Positions 42,583 to 50,431 of a stretch of 64,000 bases of DNA are shown in pieces; positions within the stretch are counted from its first letter, which is position 1; each line of letters begins with the position of its first letter. Both the position numbers and the translations under genes were made by a program. The DNA lies in NCBI RefSeq assembly GCF_000719955.1, contig NZ_JOII01000010.1, positions 128,984 to 192,983 on the forward strand, in the 5' to 3' direction. A model generated the notes under the pieces. That model searched no databases and was not told the origin of the DNA. It saw only the letters and a program-made list of their open reading frames with translations. The stretch is from Streptomyces albidoflavus. Its GTDB lineage: Bacteria; Actinomycetota; Actinomycetes; Streptomycetales; Streptomycetaceae.

Positions 42583-42613
42583 ACCGTGCGACCTCAAGTT
42601 GGCTTGAGGTCAA
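42583..42613 (-). promoter_or_regulatory. SoxR/MerR-type promoter-operator of the split transketolase
   Basis: Perfect palindrome ACCTCAAGTTGGCTTGAGGT (42591-42610) sits between a -35 TTGACC (42613-42608, minus strand) and a -10-like CACGGT (42588-42583) with a 19-bp spacer. The elongated spacer occupied by the dyad is the hallmark of MerR-family control, and the arms match the SoxR box CCTCAAG/CTTGAGG exactly. The start codon follows 6 bases later. Confidence 0.8.
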
Positions 42614-42712
42614 GGAGGGCTCCCCCGGAAAGGAGTGCGCGACCACCGACTCAAGTGAGGTATGGTTTTCCTGCGCGTTCGGCCAGGGGGAAACCCCAGG
42701 TCAGGCGGGCAC

Positions 42713-42786
<74 letters not shown>

Positions 42787-42801
42787 CTCGCGAGAGTCGT
42801 G

Positions 42802-42837
42802 GAAGGGCCGGTTCGGAGAGATCCGAACCGGCCCTTC
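42802..42837. terminator. Strong hairpin behind tRNA-Pro
   Basis: Perfect 16-bp arms (42802-42817, 42822-42837) with a GAGA loop. Being between the tRNA and the end of a leftward gene (stop at 42866), it can serve both strands. Confidence 0.85.
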
Positions 42838-42865
42838 GCCGTGTCCGGGGCCATCGGCCGGGAGG

Positions 42866-44299
42866 TCAGCCGACCTTGTGCCCGTTCTCGTAGTAGGCGT
42901 ACTTCTCGTGCCGGGGTGCCATGCCGTCCGGGCGGGCGGCGAGGACGAAGGGCCGGCCCGCGTCGTCGACGGTGTGGTGGGTGCGCTTCCCGGAGGCGTC
43001 CTCGACCGTGACGTCGAGGGTGAAGTGGTACTCGGTCCCGTCGGGGCCCCATGCCTCGACTGTGAAGAAGAGCGTGCTGGTGGCGGGCGTGTCGTCGGTC
43101 TCGCGGAGGAGCTGTACGGGCTCGCCGGTGAGGACGGGCAGGTGCGGGGTGTCGCGGGAGAGGCGCACGCTTCCCGCCGACTGGCCGTCGTTGTTCTGGA
43201 GGCCCCACTGGGCCGGGTAGCAGCCGTATCCCTGGGGCGGGGGGCCCTCGCGGACGGTCTTCCGCACCTTCAGGGAGACGTCCACGACCCGTTCGAGGTC
43301 CTCGCGGGCGGACGGGTCGGTGACGCTGACGGCGTAGGCGGCGCGTCCCGCCGGGAGGGCGCCGTCGGCGACAAGGCGGCGCTCGGCCCGCCGGCAGACG
43401 GCGCCGGGCACGTCCAGGTTGGCGGTGAGCCGGTCCACCTCGGGGACCTCGCGGTCCGCGACCATCCACATCTCCTGGCCGTCCCCGGCGAGGAGCCGCG
43501 AGGCGCTCACCGACAGGGCCTGGGAGGGGCGGCCCGCGGCGGAGCCCTCGCGGGCCAGGGCGACATCCGTGGCCCCGTACTTCAGCGCGCCGCCCTGGGC
43601 CGGTGTGCCGATGCCCGCCACCGGCGGCGCGAGGGTGAAGGGGGCGCCGGCGTCGTCGATGCGGATGGTCCGCCGCTTCGCGCCCTCCCACACCTCCGCC
43701 TCGATCCACCACTGGCAGGAGCAGTCGGTGGTGCTGGTCTCGATCAGGCCGCCGACGGTGGCGCCCGGCCCCGCCGTCCGGCTGACCTTGAGGTCGCGCG
43801 GCCGGTCCAGGTTCAGCCGGCCCCACCTCTCCATGGAGGTGGGGACACCAGGGTCCACGGCGCCCAGGCACTCCACGTCGGTCCCTTTCGGCGGAGGCAG
43901 CGCGCGCCCCTTGACGACGCGCAGCGAGCGCACCACCAGGCCGCGGTCCTCGGGCGCCGTCAGCGTGAACGCGGCGGTCGCCGTGCCCCGGGGAACGGCC
44001 GACCGGCCGGTGGCCCAGGTGAACAGCGCGGAGCAGCGCCCGGCGCCGAGCGCCCGGTCCGGTACGTCCGTGCCCTCCGGGACGGTCGCGGACCAGGTGG
44101 AGGACCAGGCCAGGCCCAGCGCCTGCCGCCCGGCCGCCCTGCTCCGGCCCTCGGCGGCGATGTTCGGCCCGGCGGAGGCGCCGGGGCCCGGCTTGGCGGG
44201 CGCCGGCTCGTGGTCGGTGAGGGCCCACGGCACCGCCACCCCGGCCCAGACGGCGGCGGTCAGGAGGAAGGCCACGAGGAAGGGGCGGCGGCCGTTCAC
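42866..44299 (-). CDS. Membrane-anchored protein of unknown function with two internal repeats
   Basis: A 477-residue protein. An N-terminal membrane anchor (about 7-27) leads to an extracytoplasmic part with few long helices and several cysteines. Two copies of a motif (I/V)DD(A)G-x-PF-x-LA are present: IDDAGAPFTLA at 214-224 and VDDAGRPFVLA at 444-454. Each follows a predicted beta-rich segment containing a Trp (WWIEAEVWEG; FFTVEAWGPDG). The second copy sits 34 residues from the C-terminus, exactly as in the neighbouring gene product. I do not recognise the family. GTG 44299 overlaps the upstream stop by 4 bp, so both genes form an operon. Confidence 0.75.
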   Translation of the reverse strand: MNGRRPFLVAFLLTAAVWAGVAVPWALTDHEPAPAKPGPGASAGPNIAAEGRSRAAGRQALGLAWSSTWSATVPEGTDVPDRALGAGRCSALFTWATGRSAVPRGTATAAFTLTAPEDRGLVVRSLRVVKGRALPPPKGTDVECLGAVDPGVPTSMERWGRLNLDRPRDLKVSRTAGPGATVGGLIETSTTDCSCQWWIEAEVWEGAKRRTIRIDDAGAPFTLAPPVAGIGTPAQGGALKYGATDVALAREGSAAGRPSQALSVSASRLLAGDGQEMWMVADREVPEVDRLTANLDVPGAVCRRAERRLVADGALPAGRAAYAVSVTDPSAREDLERVVDVSLKVRKTVREGPPPQGYGCYPAQWGLQNNDGQSAGSVRLSRDTPHLPVLTGEPVQLLRETDDTPATSTLFFTVEAWGPDGTEYHFTLDVTVEDASGKRTHHTVDDAGRPFVLAARPDGMAPRHEKYAYYENGHKVG

Positions 44300-45210
44300 G
44301 GCTGCTTCTCCCAGTGGGTCATCGAGTCGTCGCACCGGTACGCGCTGTCGATGTCCCCCTCGTCGGGGGCGAGGACGAAGGGCTTGCCGCCGTCGTCCAC
44401 GACGACCCGGCCCTTCTCCGTGCCCTGCTGGTAGACGACGTCGAGCACGTAGGAGGCGGTCGTCTCGCCGGCCTCCACCCGGATGTCGAAGACGGCGGGC
44501 TCGTCCTGCTTGGCGAGCTGCATCTCCTGGGACGGGTACTGGCCGACGGCCTTCTCGCCGTCGTACTCCTGCGCGGCCGTGTCCGAGGCGCCGAGGTCGA
44601 TGCGGAGCCGGGTGATGCCGGTGCTGCCCTCGGCGCCGCCGCAGGAGAGCAGGTCTCCCTCGGGCGCCGGCTCCTCTTCGGTGACGCGGGCGCGGACCCC
44701 GGTGACGGAGACGGGGACCTTGGTGAAGTTCATCAGGGTGACCCGGACGCGCATCATCCCCGCGTAGGTGCCGTCCGCCTCGACCAGGCCGTCCAGGGCC
44801 GTGCCGGCGTCCATGGCCTCCTGTTCCAGCTCGGCCACGTCCGCGGTGCCGGGTATCCGGACCGCCTTGGTGTCCCGGGTCAGGTCCCACCAGACCTCGG
44901 ACTCGGCGTGCAGACCCTGGCCGGCGGGGACCGGTGAACGGCTGCTGCTCCACACGTCCAGGTAGGTGGTGACGGCCGCGGCCAGCGCGGTGCTCACGAC
45001 GATGCCCAGCGCGGCGGCGACGATCGTCCTCGTCCGGCCCCGGGCGGGCGGCGCGGCGTCCCGGGGCGTACCGGCGGCGGGTGCGTCCTCGTCAGGGGGC
45101 GACGCGGGGTCGCCCGGCTCTGCGGTCTCGGTCTCCGGGGTCTCGGGCACGCGCTCGCCACCATCCGATCTCGGGCTGTGTGCAGGGAAGTTGAGGCTGA
45201 AACGCTTCAT
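44296..45210 (-). CDS. Membrane-anchored protein of unknown function, paralogous to its neighbour
   Basis: About 304 residues: a cytoplasmic, Pro/Glu/Asp-rich N-terminus, one membrane helix (IVAAALGIVVSTALAAAVTTYL), and an extracytoplasmic domain with DLLSCGG and AYRCDD cysteines. Near the C-terminus VDDGGKPFVLA is preceded by ASYVLDVVYQQGTEKG, matching the repeat of the downstream gene. The start is uncertain: ATG 45210 has no good ribosome binding site and GTG 45150 is an alternative. Function unknown; a two-component surface structure or sensor is only a guess. Confidence 0.7.
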   Translation of the reverse strand: MKRFSLNFPAHSPRSDGGERVPETPETETAEPGDPASPPDEDAPAAGTPRDAAPPARGRTRTIVAAALGIVVSTALAAAVTTYLDVWSSSRSPVPAGQGLHAESEVWWDLTRDTKAVRIPGTADVAELEQEAMDAGTALDGLVEADGTYAGMMRVRVTLMNFTKVPVSVTGVRARVTEEEPAPEGDLLSCGGAEGSTGITRLRIDLGASDTAAQEYDGEKAVGQYPSQEMQLAKQDEPAVFDIRVEAGETTASYVLDVVYQQGTEKGRVVVDDGGKPFVLAPDEGDIDSAYRCDDSMTHWEKQP

Positions 45211-45326
45211 CTTGGCACGTGCGCGCAGCAGGGCCGAAGGGATTTCCCCGTGGGCCGGACCGACCAGCGGGCGGACGACGCGTCCCACTCCCCGGACAAC
45301 TCCTGGTGTCGTGCCAACGCCTCGTG

Positions 45327-45332
45327 TAGAAA
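45327..45332 (+). promoter_or_regulatory. -10 element (TAGAAA) before the cysteine leader peptide
   Basis: TAGAAA ends 7 bases before the GTG start of the leader frame, so the transcript may be leaderless. The -35 region (TGGTGT, 17-bp spacer) is weak. Confidence 0.4.
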
Positions 45333-45339
45333 GTGCCGC

Positions 45340-45408
45340 GTGATCCACGAAATCCTGGTGCGCCGCCTGGTCATCGACCTGTGCCTCCGCGCGGCTTCGT
45401 GTTGTTGA
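45340..45408 (+). CDS. Leader peptide of the sulfonate transporter operon, ending Cys-Cys
   Basis: GTG at 45340 encodes 22 residues ending LVRRLVIDLCLRAASCC. Short actinobacterial peptides with an (L)VxRRxxIDL core and terminal cysteines precede many sulfur-assimilation and sulfonate-transport operons. In mycobacteria similar small cysteine-containing leaders couple cysteine supply to downstream expression. When cysteinyl-tRNA is short, ribosomes would stall at the Cys-Cys end. The downstream region contains hairpins that could respond. The distance to the permease start is 186 bp. Confidence 0.75.
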   Translation: MIHEILVRRLVIDLCLRAASCC

Positions 45409-45459
45409 TCCGCTTCACCCTCTCCCCGCTCCCGGTGTCCCGCACCGGCCGGTGACGCC

Positions 45460-45482
45460 CCGTGCGGTCTCCCCGCGCACGG
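45460..45482 (+). promoter_or_regulatory. Hairpin in the leader of the sulfonate transporter operon
   Basis: CCGTGCG (45460-45466) pairs with CGCACGG (45476-45482) around 9 bases, 51 bp after the leader stop codon. A nearby 12-bp palindrome CACCGGCCGGTG (45443-45454) can form a competing stem. This is compatible with attenuation but is not proof of it. Confidence 0.4.
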
Positions 45483-45594
45483 CTCCCTGAGACACCCCCG
45501 CCGCCCGCCCCGTCGCCGGGCGCCGGTCCCTCTTCCCGTACGGCTGCCGCCCCGCACGGCCCGTACGTCGTTCCTCGCTTCCCGGAGGTCCCTC

Positions 45595-46467
45595 GTGCCC
45601 CCAGCCCCCGCCGCGCCGGAACTCCTGGCCGAACCGGGCGCCGCACCCGCTGCCGCGCCCGGACCGGCCAGGAGGCGGCGTCCGTCCGCGCTCTGGCGGC
45701 TCGCGCTGCCCTTCGGCTCGCTCCTGCTCTTCCTCGCCCTGTGGCAGGCGGTGGCCGCCGCGGGCACCTGGAGCGAGACGCTGGTGCCGCCGCCCGCCAA
45801 GGTGTGGGACGCCTTCCTCGCCGTCTCCACCACCCGGGACGGCGTACGCGGCTACAACGGCACCTACCTGGCCGAACACCTCGGGATCAGCCTGCGCCGC
45901 ATCGCCTTCGGCGCGGGCGTGGGCATCGTGCTGGGTGTCCTCCTCGGCCTCGTCATGGGCACGGTCCGGTGGGTGCGTTCGCTCTTCGAGCCGTGGATCT
46001 CCTTCCTGCGCACCCTGCCGCCGCTGGCCTACTTCTCGCTCCTGATCGTCTGGCTCGGCATCGACGAGGAGCCGAAGATCACGCTGCTCGCCGTCGCCGC
46101 CTTCCCGCCCGTCGCCGTCGCCACCACGGCGGCCGTCGCGGCCGCGCCCCGCCACCTGGTCGAGGCGGCCCGGGCGCTGGGCGCCTCCCGCTGGGAGGTC
46201 GTCAAGGACGTCGTGCTGCCCTCCGCCCTTCCGGAGACCTTCACCGGCGTCCGGCTGGCCGTGGGCGTGGCGTACTCCTCGCTGGTCGCCGCCGAACTCG
46301 TCAACGGCCTGCCCGGCATCGGCGGCATGGTCAAGGACGCCGCCAACTACAACAACACCCCGATCGTCCTGGTCGGCATCGCCGCCATCGGCGTCTCCGG
46401 CCTACTCATCGACGCCCTCCTGGTCCGGCTGGAGCGCGCCGTCGTGCCCTGGCGCGGCCGCACCTGA
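45595..46467 (+). CDS. ABC transporter permease, sulfonate/taurine/nitrate type (SsuC-like)
   Basis: A 290-residue permease with six membrane helices. The inner-membrane coupling motif is EAARALGASRWEVVKDVVLPSALPETFTGVRLAVG, the EAA loop of the SsuC/TauC/NrtB group. GTG 45595 has GGAGG 6 bases upstream. Substrate class is inferred from its partners and from the cysteine leader. Confidence 0.88.
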   Translation: MPPAPAAPELLAEPGAAPAAAPGPARRRRPSALWRLALPFGSLLLFLALWQAVAAAGTWSETLVPPPAKVWDAFLAVSTTRDGVRGYNGTYLAEHLGISLRRIAFGAGVGIVLGVLLGLVMGTVRWVRSLFEPWISFLRTLPPLAYFSLLIVWLGIDEEPKITLLAVAAFPPVAVATTAAVAAAPRHLVEAARALGASRWEVVKDVVLPSALPETFTGVRLAVGVAYSSLVAAELVNGLPGIGGMVKDAANYNNTPIVLVGIAAIGVSGLLIDALLVRLERAVVPWRGRT

Positions 46468-46544
46468 GCCCGCCTGTCCCCGGACTCCGTCCCGTGTTTC
46501 CCCGTCGTTTCCCCGTCCCCGTTCCCGTACAGAAACGGTCTCCC

Positions 46545-47624
46545 ATGTCTCCTTCCGTCTTCCGCGCCTCTCCTGCCGGGCCGTCCCGCCGGCCCTCCCG
46601 TCGTGCCGTGCTGGCCGCCGTGCTCGGCGGGGCGGCCACGCTCGCCGTCGCCGGGTGCTCCTCGTCCGGGGACGCGGCGGCGGGGCAGAAGAAGCGGCTC
46701 CGCATCGGCTACTTCGCCTTTCCCAGCGGCGATCTCCTGGTGAAGAACCGGGGATTGCTGGAGAAGGCGCTGCCGGACCACACCATCAGCTGGGTCAAGT
46801 TCGACTCGGGCGCCGGGGTCAACCAGGCGTTCATCGGCAAGTCGCTGGAGATCGCCGCCCTCGGCTCCAGCCCGTTCGCCCGCGGGGTCTCGGGCTCCTC
46901 GCCGATCCCGTACAAGGTCGCCTTCATCCTCGACGTGGCCGGGGAGAACGAGGCACTCGTGGCGCGCAAGGGCACCGGCATCACGACGGTGGCCGGGCTC
47001 AAGGGGAAGAAGGTCGCGACGCCCTTCGCCTCCACCTCGCACTACAGCCTGCTGGCCGCGCTGGAAGAGGCCGGACTGAAGGCGTCCGACGTCGAACTCC
47101 TCGACCTGCAGCCGCAGCCGATCCTCGCCGCCTGGGAGCGCGGTGACATCGACGCCGCCTACGTCTGGCTCCCGACCCTGGACGAACTGCGGGAGACCGG
47201 TACCCAGTTGACGAGCAGCAAGGAGATCGGCGAGGGCGGCAGGCCCACCCTGGATCTGGCCGTGGTCTCCGAGGAACTCATAGCCCGCGATCCCGAGGCG
47301 ATCGAGACCTGGCGCAAGGTCGAGGCCGAGGGGCTGCGCCTGCTCAAGTCCGACCCCGAGGGCTCGGCCAAGTCCATCGCCGCCGAACTCGGCATCAGCC
47401 TGGCCGACGCCAAGGCCCAGCTCGCGCAAGGGGTGTTCCTCACGCCCGAGGAGGTCGCCTCGGCCGACTGGCTCGGCACCGAGGGCAAGCCCGGCAAGCT
47501 CGCCGCGTACCTCGCCGACACCGGGAAGTTCCTCGCCGGGCAGAAGCAGATCGACGCCGCCCCCTCCACGGCGGCCCTGCGGGACGCGCTCTACCTGAAG
47601 GGGCTGCCCGATGGCCTCAAGTGA
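46545..47624 (+). CDS. Lipoprotein substrate-binding component (TauA/SsuA-like)
   Basis: A 359-residue lipoprotein. A twin-arginine-like RRPSRRAVLAAVLGG stretch and lipobox LAVAGCSS (Cys about residue 37) are followed by an NMT1/SsuA-type solute-binding domain (RIGYFAFPSGDLLVKNRGLLEKALP; GKKVATPFASTSHYSLLAALEEAG; ERGDIDAAYVWLPTLDELRETG). The WLPTLDEL region is close to taurine-binding proteins. It is the middle gene of permease-binding protein-ATPase. Confidence 0.9.
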   Translation: MSPSVFRASPAGPSRRPSRRAVLAAVLGGAATLAVAGCSSSGDAAAGQKKRLRIGYFAFPSGDLLVKNRGLLEKALPDHTISWVKFDSGAGVNQAFIGKSLEIAALGSSPFARGVSGSSPIPYKVAFILDVAGENEALVARKGTGITTVAGLKGKKVATPFASTSHYSLLAALEEAGLKASDVELLDLQPQPILAAWERGDIDAAYVWLPTLDELRETGTQLTSSKEIGEGGRPTLDLAVVSEELIARDPEAIETWRKVEAEGLRLLKSDPEGSAKSIAAELGISLADAKAQLAQGVFLTPEEVASADWLGTEGKPGKLAAYLADTGKFLAGQKQIDAAPSTAALRDALYLKGLPDGLK

Positions 47625-48414
47625 CCTCTCCGGCCCCGCCACCGAACGCCCCGGCGGCGTACGGCTGACCGGGGTGAGCCACCGTTACGGACGGGGCGGG
47701 GACGCGGTGACCGCCGTCGGCCCGCTCGACCTGACCGTGCCGCCGGGCGAGTTCCTGGTCCTCGTCGGCGCCTCCGGCTGCGGCAAGAGCACCCTGCTGC
47801 GGCTGATCGCCGGGTTCGAGCGGCCCACCCACGGCACCGTCCAGGTCTCGGGAGCCGCGCCCCGGCCCGGACAGGGGGCGGGCGTCGTCTTCCAGCAGCC
47901 CCGCCTCTTCCCGTGGCGCACCGTCGAGGGCAACATCGACGTGGCCCTGCGGTACGCGGGCGTCCCAAGGCAGGAGTGGCCCGAGCGGCGTGCCGCCCTG
48001 CTGGAGCGGGTCGGGCTCCAGGGTGTCGGCAGGCGCCGGATCTGGGAAGTCTCCGGCGGGCAGCAGCAGCGCGTCGCCATCGCCCGCGCGCTCGCCGCCG
48101 AGAACCCGCTCTTCCTCCTCGACGAGCCCTTCGCCGCCCTGGACGCCCTGACCCGCGAATCCCTCCAGGAGGACGTACGGCGCGTCACGGCCCAGACCGG
48201 CCGCACCGCCGTCTTCGTGACCCACTCCGCCGACGAGGCCGTCTTTCTCGGCTCCCGGGTGGTGGTGCTCAGCAAGCGCCCGGGCCGGGTCGTCCTGGAC
48301 CTGCCCATCCCGCTGCCGCGCACCGGCGCCACCCCGGAGGAGCTGCGGGCTTCGGCCGACTTCGCCGCGCTGCGTGCCCGCGTCACCCAGGAGGTGAAGG
48401 CGGCGGCGGCCTGA
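47611..48414 (+). CDS. ABC transporter ATPase, sulfonate/taurine type (SsuB/TauB-like)
   Basis: A 267-residue ATPase. Walker [10 protein letters not shown] (about 52-60), Q-loop [13 protein letters not shown], signature [15 protein letters not shown], Walker [13 protein letters not shown] and switch His [14 protein letters not shown] 47611 overlaps the binding-protein gene by 14 bp. A perfect 16-bp hairpin follows 9 bp after the stop. Confidence 0.92.
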   Translation: MASSDLSGPATERPGGVRLTGVSHRYGRGGDAVTAVGPLDLTVPPGEFLVLVGASGCGKSTLLRLIAGFERPTHGTVQVSGAAPRPGQGAGVVFQQPRLFPWRTVEGNIDVALRYAGVPRQEWPERRAALLERVGLQGVGRRRIWEVSGGQQQRVAIARALAAENPLFLLDEPFAALDALTRESLQEDVRRVTAQTGRTAVFVTHSADEAVFLGSRVVVLSKRPGRVVLDLPIPLPRTGATPEELRASADFAALRARVTQEVKAAAA

Positions 48415-48423
48415 ACCCGCGCC

Positions 48424-48467
48424 CGTCACCGTGGACCGGCCGGCCGCCGTGCCGGTCCACGGTGACG
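48424..48467 (+). terminator. Terminator of the sulfonate transporter operon
   Basis: Arms 48424-48439 and 48452-48467 are exact complements of 16 bases around a 12-base loop. Confidence 0.85.
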
Positions 48468-48501
48468 GCGCCGGCCGTGGCCGGGGCACGGACCGGTGGC
48501 G

Positions 48502-48540
48502 TAGCCTGACGGGCCAGTGGACAAGTTTGACTACTTGTCC
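48502..48540 (+). promoter_or_regulatory. -10 element and palindromic operator of the glyoxalase-fold gene
   Basis: TAGCCT (48502-48507) is a plausible -10. Just downstream GGACAAGT (48519-48526) and ACTTGTCC (48533-48540) form a perfect 8-bp inverted repeat with 6 bases between, overlapping the expected transcription start. Both geometry and position suggest repression. The regulator is unknown. Confidence 0.6.
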
Positions 48541-48564
48541 TGGCCCCTCGGTGAGGAGGACCGC

Positions 48565-49308
48565 GTGAGTGGTGAGAGAACGGTGCCGTTGCTGCCCTGC
48601 CGGTCGGTCGACGAGATCGCCGGCTTCTACACGATGCTGGGCTTCACCCGCACCTACCGCCAGGAGCGCCCGAACGCGTACGTGGTGATGGAGCGGGACG
48701 ATCTCCACCTGCACTTCTTCGGCATGCCCGGCTTCCGCCCGGAGGACTTGTACGGGAGCTGTCTCGTGGTGGTGCCCGACATCGTGGAGCTCTTCGACGC
48801 CTTCGCTGCCAGGATGCGGGCCGCCCACGGCAAGCTGCTGGTCTCCGGAATTCCCCGGATGACCCGGCCGCGCCGGCGGAAGAACGCCGAGGGCGTGACC
48901 GGGTTCGCCGTGATCGACCCCGGCGGGAACTGGATCAGGTTCACCGCGGGGGCGGACGACGCCCCGGCCGGGCCCGGGCCCGGCGGGCTCACCGGGGCGC
49001 TGCACAACGCCGTGGTCATGGGCGACTCGCGCGGCGACCACGAGCGGGCCGCCCGCCTGCTGGACCACGCCCTCCGCCGGCACGAGGCCACCGCCGGCCC
49101 CGCCGAACTGGTGGAGGCACTGGCCTACCGCGCCGAACTCGCGGCGCGTGCGGAAGACGCCCCGGGTGTACGGGAGTTCCTCGCCCGTGCCGAGGGGGTC
49201 CCCCTCGACGAGGCCGGGCGGCGGGCGTCGGCCGGCACCCTGACCGCCCTTCGCGACCTGGAGGCCCCCTTCTCCGCCCGGCCCGTGCCGGTCAGGCCGG
49301 CTGACTGA
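48565..49308 (+). CDS. VOC (glyoxalase/bleomycin resistance) protein with C-terminal helical extension
   Basis: About 247 residues. The first 125 form a VOC domain (LLPCRSVDEIAGFYTMLGFTRTYRQERPNAYVVMERDDLHLHFFGM to FAVIDPGGNWIRFT), as in bleomycin-sequestering proteins. A helical, TPR-like region of about 100 residues follows. GTG 48565 is chosen for GAGGAGG at 6 bases. GTG 48517, in frame and near a -10, would give a leaderless longer form with the palindrome inside the coding part. It overlaps the DUF2267 gene end by 17 bp. Confidence 0.82.
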   Translation: MSGERTVPLLPCRSVDEIAGFYTMLGFTRTYRQERPNAYVVMERDDLHLHFFGMPGFRPEDLYGSCLVVVPDIVELFDAFAARMRAAHGKLLVSGIPRMTRPRRRKNAEGVTGFAVIDPGGNWIRFTAGADDAPAGPGPGGLTGALHNAVVMGDSRGDHERAARLLDHALRRHEATAGPAELVEALAYRAELAARAEDAPGVREFLARAEGVPLDEAGRRASAGTLTALRDLEAPFSARPVPVRPAD

Positions 49309-49729
49309 GTTCCGCCCGGCCGAAGAGCAGGGCGTGGCCGGGTGGAAGCTGGTCGAGGAGGTCGTCCAGGAGGTCGGGGCCCGCCAGGTCGGCGACGACG
49401 GTGAGGACCGAGCCGGTGTCCCAGCGGGTGGTGGCGAGGGAGGCGCCGCTGCGCGCGGCCAGCTCCGCCACCAGTTCCTGCCCGGTCAGGGGAGCGGTGG
49501 CGGGTATCTCGCGGACGAGGAGGCGGGCCGCTTCGGCGGGCAGCCGCGCGGCCAGGGCGACGCGCCCCTCCCCGCCGAGCTGGCGGCCCAGCCCGGCCAG
49601 CACGAGGCGCGCGGCCTCCTCGGCCCGCTCCCGGGTCGGGTAGACGCCCTGGTAGCGGACGGCCTCCAGGAACTGAGTCCACTCGGGCGCCGGGGCGGGG
49701 AAGACGGTCTGGTGGGGGCCGTGGGGCAC
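49292..49729 (-). CDS. DUF2267 family protein
   Basis: A 145-residue helical protein with the DUF2267 pattern (ARLVLAGLGRQLGGEGRVALAARLPAEAARLL), then GQELVAELAARSG and the end LDDLLDQLPPGHALLFGRAEL. Function unknown. In actinobacteria DUF2267 genes often lie beside stress genes, as here downstream of hsp18. The GTG 49729 start has AAAGG at about 10 bases. A 6-bp hairpin (49757-49775) lies in its leader. Confidence 0.75.
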   Translation of the reverse strand: MPHGPHQTVFPAPAPEWTQFLEAVRYQGVYPTRERAEEAARLVLAGLGRQLGGEGRVALAARLPAEAARLLVREIPATAPLTGQELVAELAARSGASLATTRWDTGSVLTVVADLAGPDLLDDLLDQLPPGHALLFGRAELSQPA

Positions 49730-49787
49730 TGCTGGTCGCCTTTCGTGTCGGAGGGGGCAGCCGGGGTTCGGCTGCCGGGGAGGGTGC

Positions 49788-49833
49788 GCCGCCCGGGCCC
49801 CGGACGCACGTGGCGTCACGGGGCCCGGGCGGC
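49788..49833 (-). terminator. Terminator of hsp18
   Basis: A 15-bp perfect stem (49788-49802 with 49819-49833) continues, after one bulged A, in a 5-bp stem with a 5-base loop. It lies 17 bp beyond the hsp18 stop. Confidence 0.85.
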
Positions 49834-49849
49834 AGGGGGGGCGGTCGGC

Positions 49850-50281
49850 TCAGCCGGTGATCTGCCGGTGGGACTCGCCCTGGCCGACCTTGACCCGGCG
49901 GCGCTTGGCGCGCTCGGCGATCGGGATGCGCAGGGTCAGCACGCCCGCGTCGTAGTCGGCCCGCACCTGCTCGGTGTCGAGGGTGTCGGCGAGGACGAGC
50001 TGCCGGGAGAAGACACCGAGAGGCCGTTCGGCGACCTCCATCCGTACGTGCTCCGCGTTGCCCGCCGGGCGCCGTTCGGCCTTGACGGTGAGCATGTTGC
50101 GCTCGATGTCGATCTCGATCGCCTCCGGGTCGACGCCCGGCAGGTCGAAGGAGACCACGTACGTGTCGCCCTCGCGGCACGCGTCCATCGGCATCGCCGT
50201 CGGCCGGCTCCAGGTGCCGGGGGCGGTCAGCTCGCGGGTGATCCGGTCGAACTCGCGGAAGGGGTCAGTGCGCATCAGCAT
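49850..50281 (-). CDS. hsp18: Small heat shock protein HSP18 (Hsp20/alpha-crystallin)
   Basis: A 143-residue Hsp20. N-terminus MLMRTDPFREFDRITREL is the usual one for actinobacterial HSP18. The alpha-crystallin domain spans about 38-130 (YVVSFDLPGVDPEAIEIDIERNMLTVKAER to YDAGVLTLRIPIAERAKRRRVKV). It holds unfolding proteins during heat. ATG 50281 has GGAGGTG at 7 bases. A perfect RheA operator and a second, near-perfect one lie 65-109 bp upstream, and the divergent gene is rheA, as in S. albus. Confidence 0.95.
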   Translation of the reverse strand: MLMRTDPFREFDRITRELTAPGTWSRPTAMPMDACREGDTYVVSFDLPGVDPEAIEIDIERNMLTVKAERRPAGNAEHVRMEVAERPLGVFSRQLVLADTLDTEQVRADYDAGVLTLRIPIAERAKRRRVKVGQGESHRQITG

Positions 50282-50345
50282 GAGTGAACACCTCCAGAAG
50301 TCCAGGCAGTTGATGCCATGCGCTTCGCTTGGCACCGTTGTAACA

Positions 50346-50390
50346 TGTCATCCGAACGATGACAAGCAAGCCGTCGTCCATCGGATGACG
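50346..50390. promoter_or_regulatory. Two RheA operators between hsp18 and rheA
   Basis: TGTCATCCGAACGATGACA (50346-50364) is exactly the TGTCATC-N5-GATGACA described, as I recall, for RheA of S. albus. A second site CGTCGTCCATCGGATGACG (50372-50390) has the same 7-5-7 layout with one arm mismatch. Their centres are 26 bp apart, so both divergent promoters could be covered. Confidence 0.9.
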
Positions 50391-50431
50391 ACCCGGAGTG
50401 CGCGACACGGCCGCGCGGCACAGGAGGCCCC

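Noticed and set aside
42649..42661. Second SoxR-like half-site (CTCAAG and TGAGG) upstream of tRNA-Pro
   Set aside because: The arms do not form a proper dyad and no promoter geometry fits.
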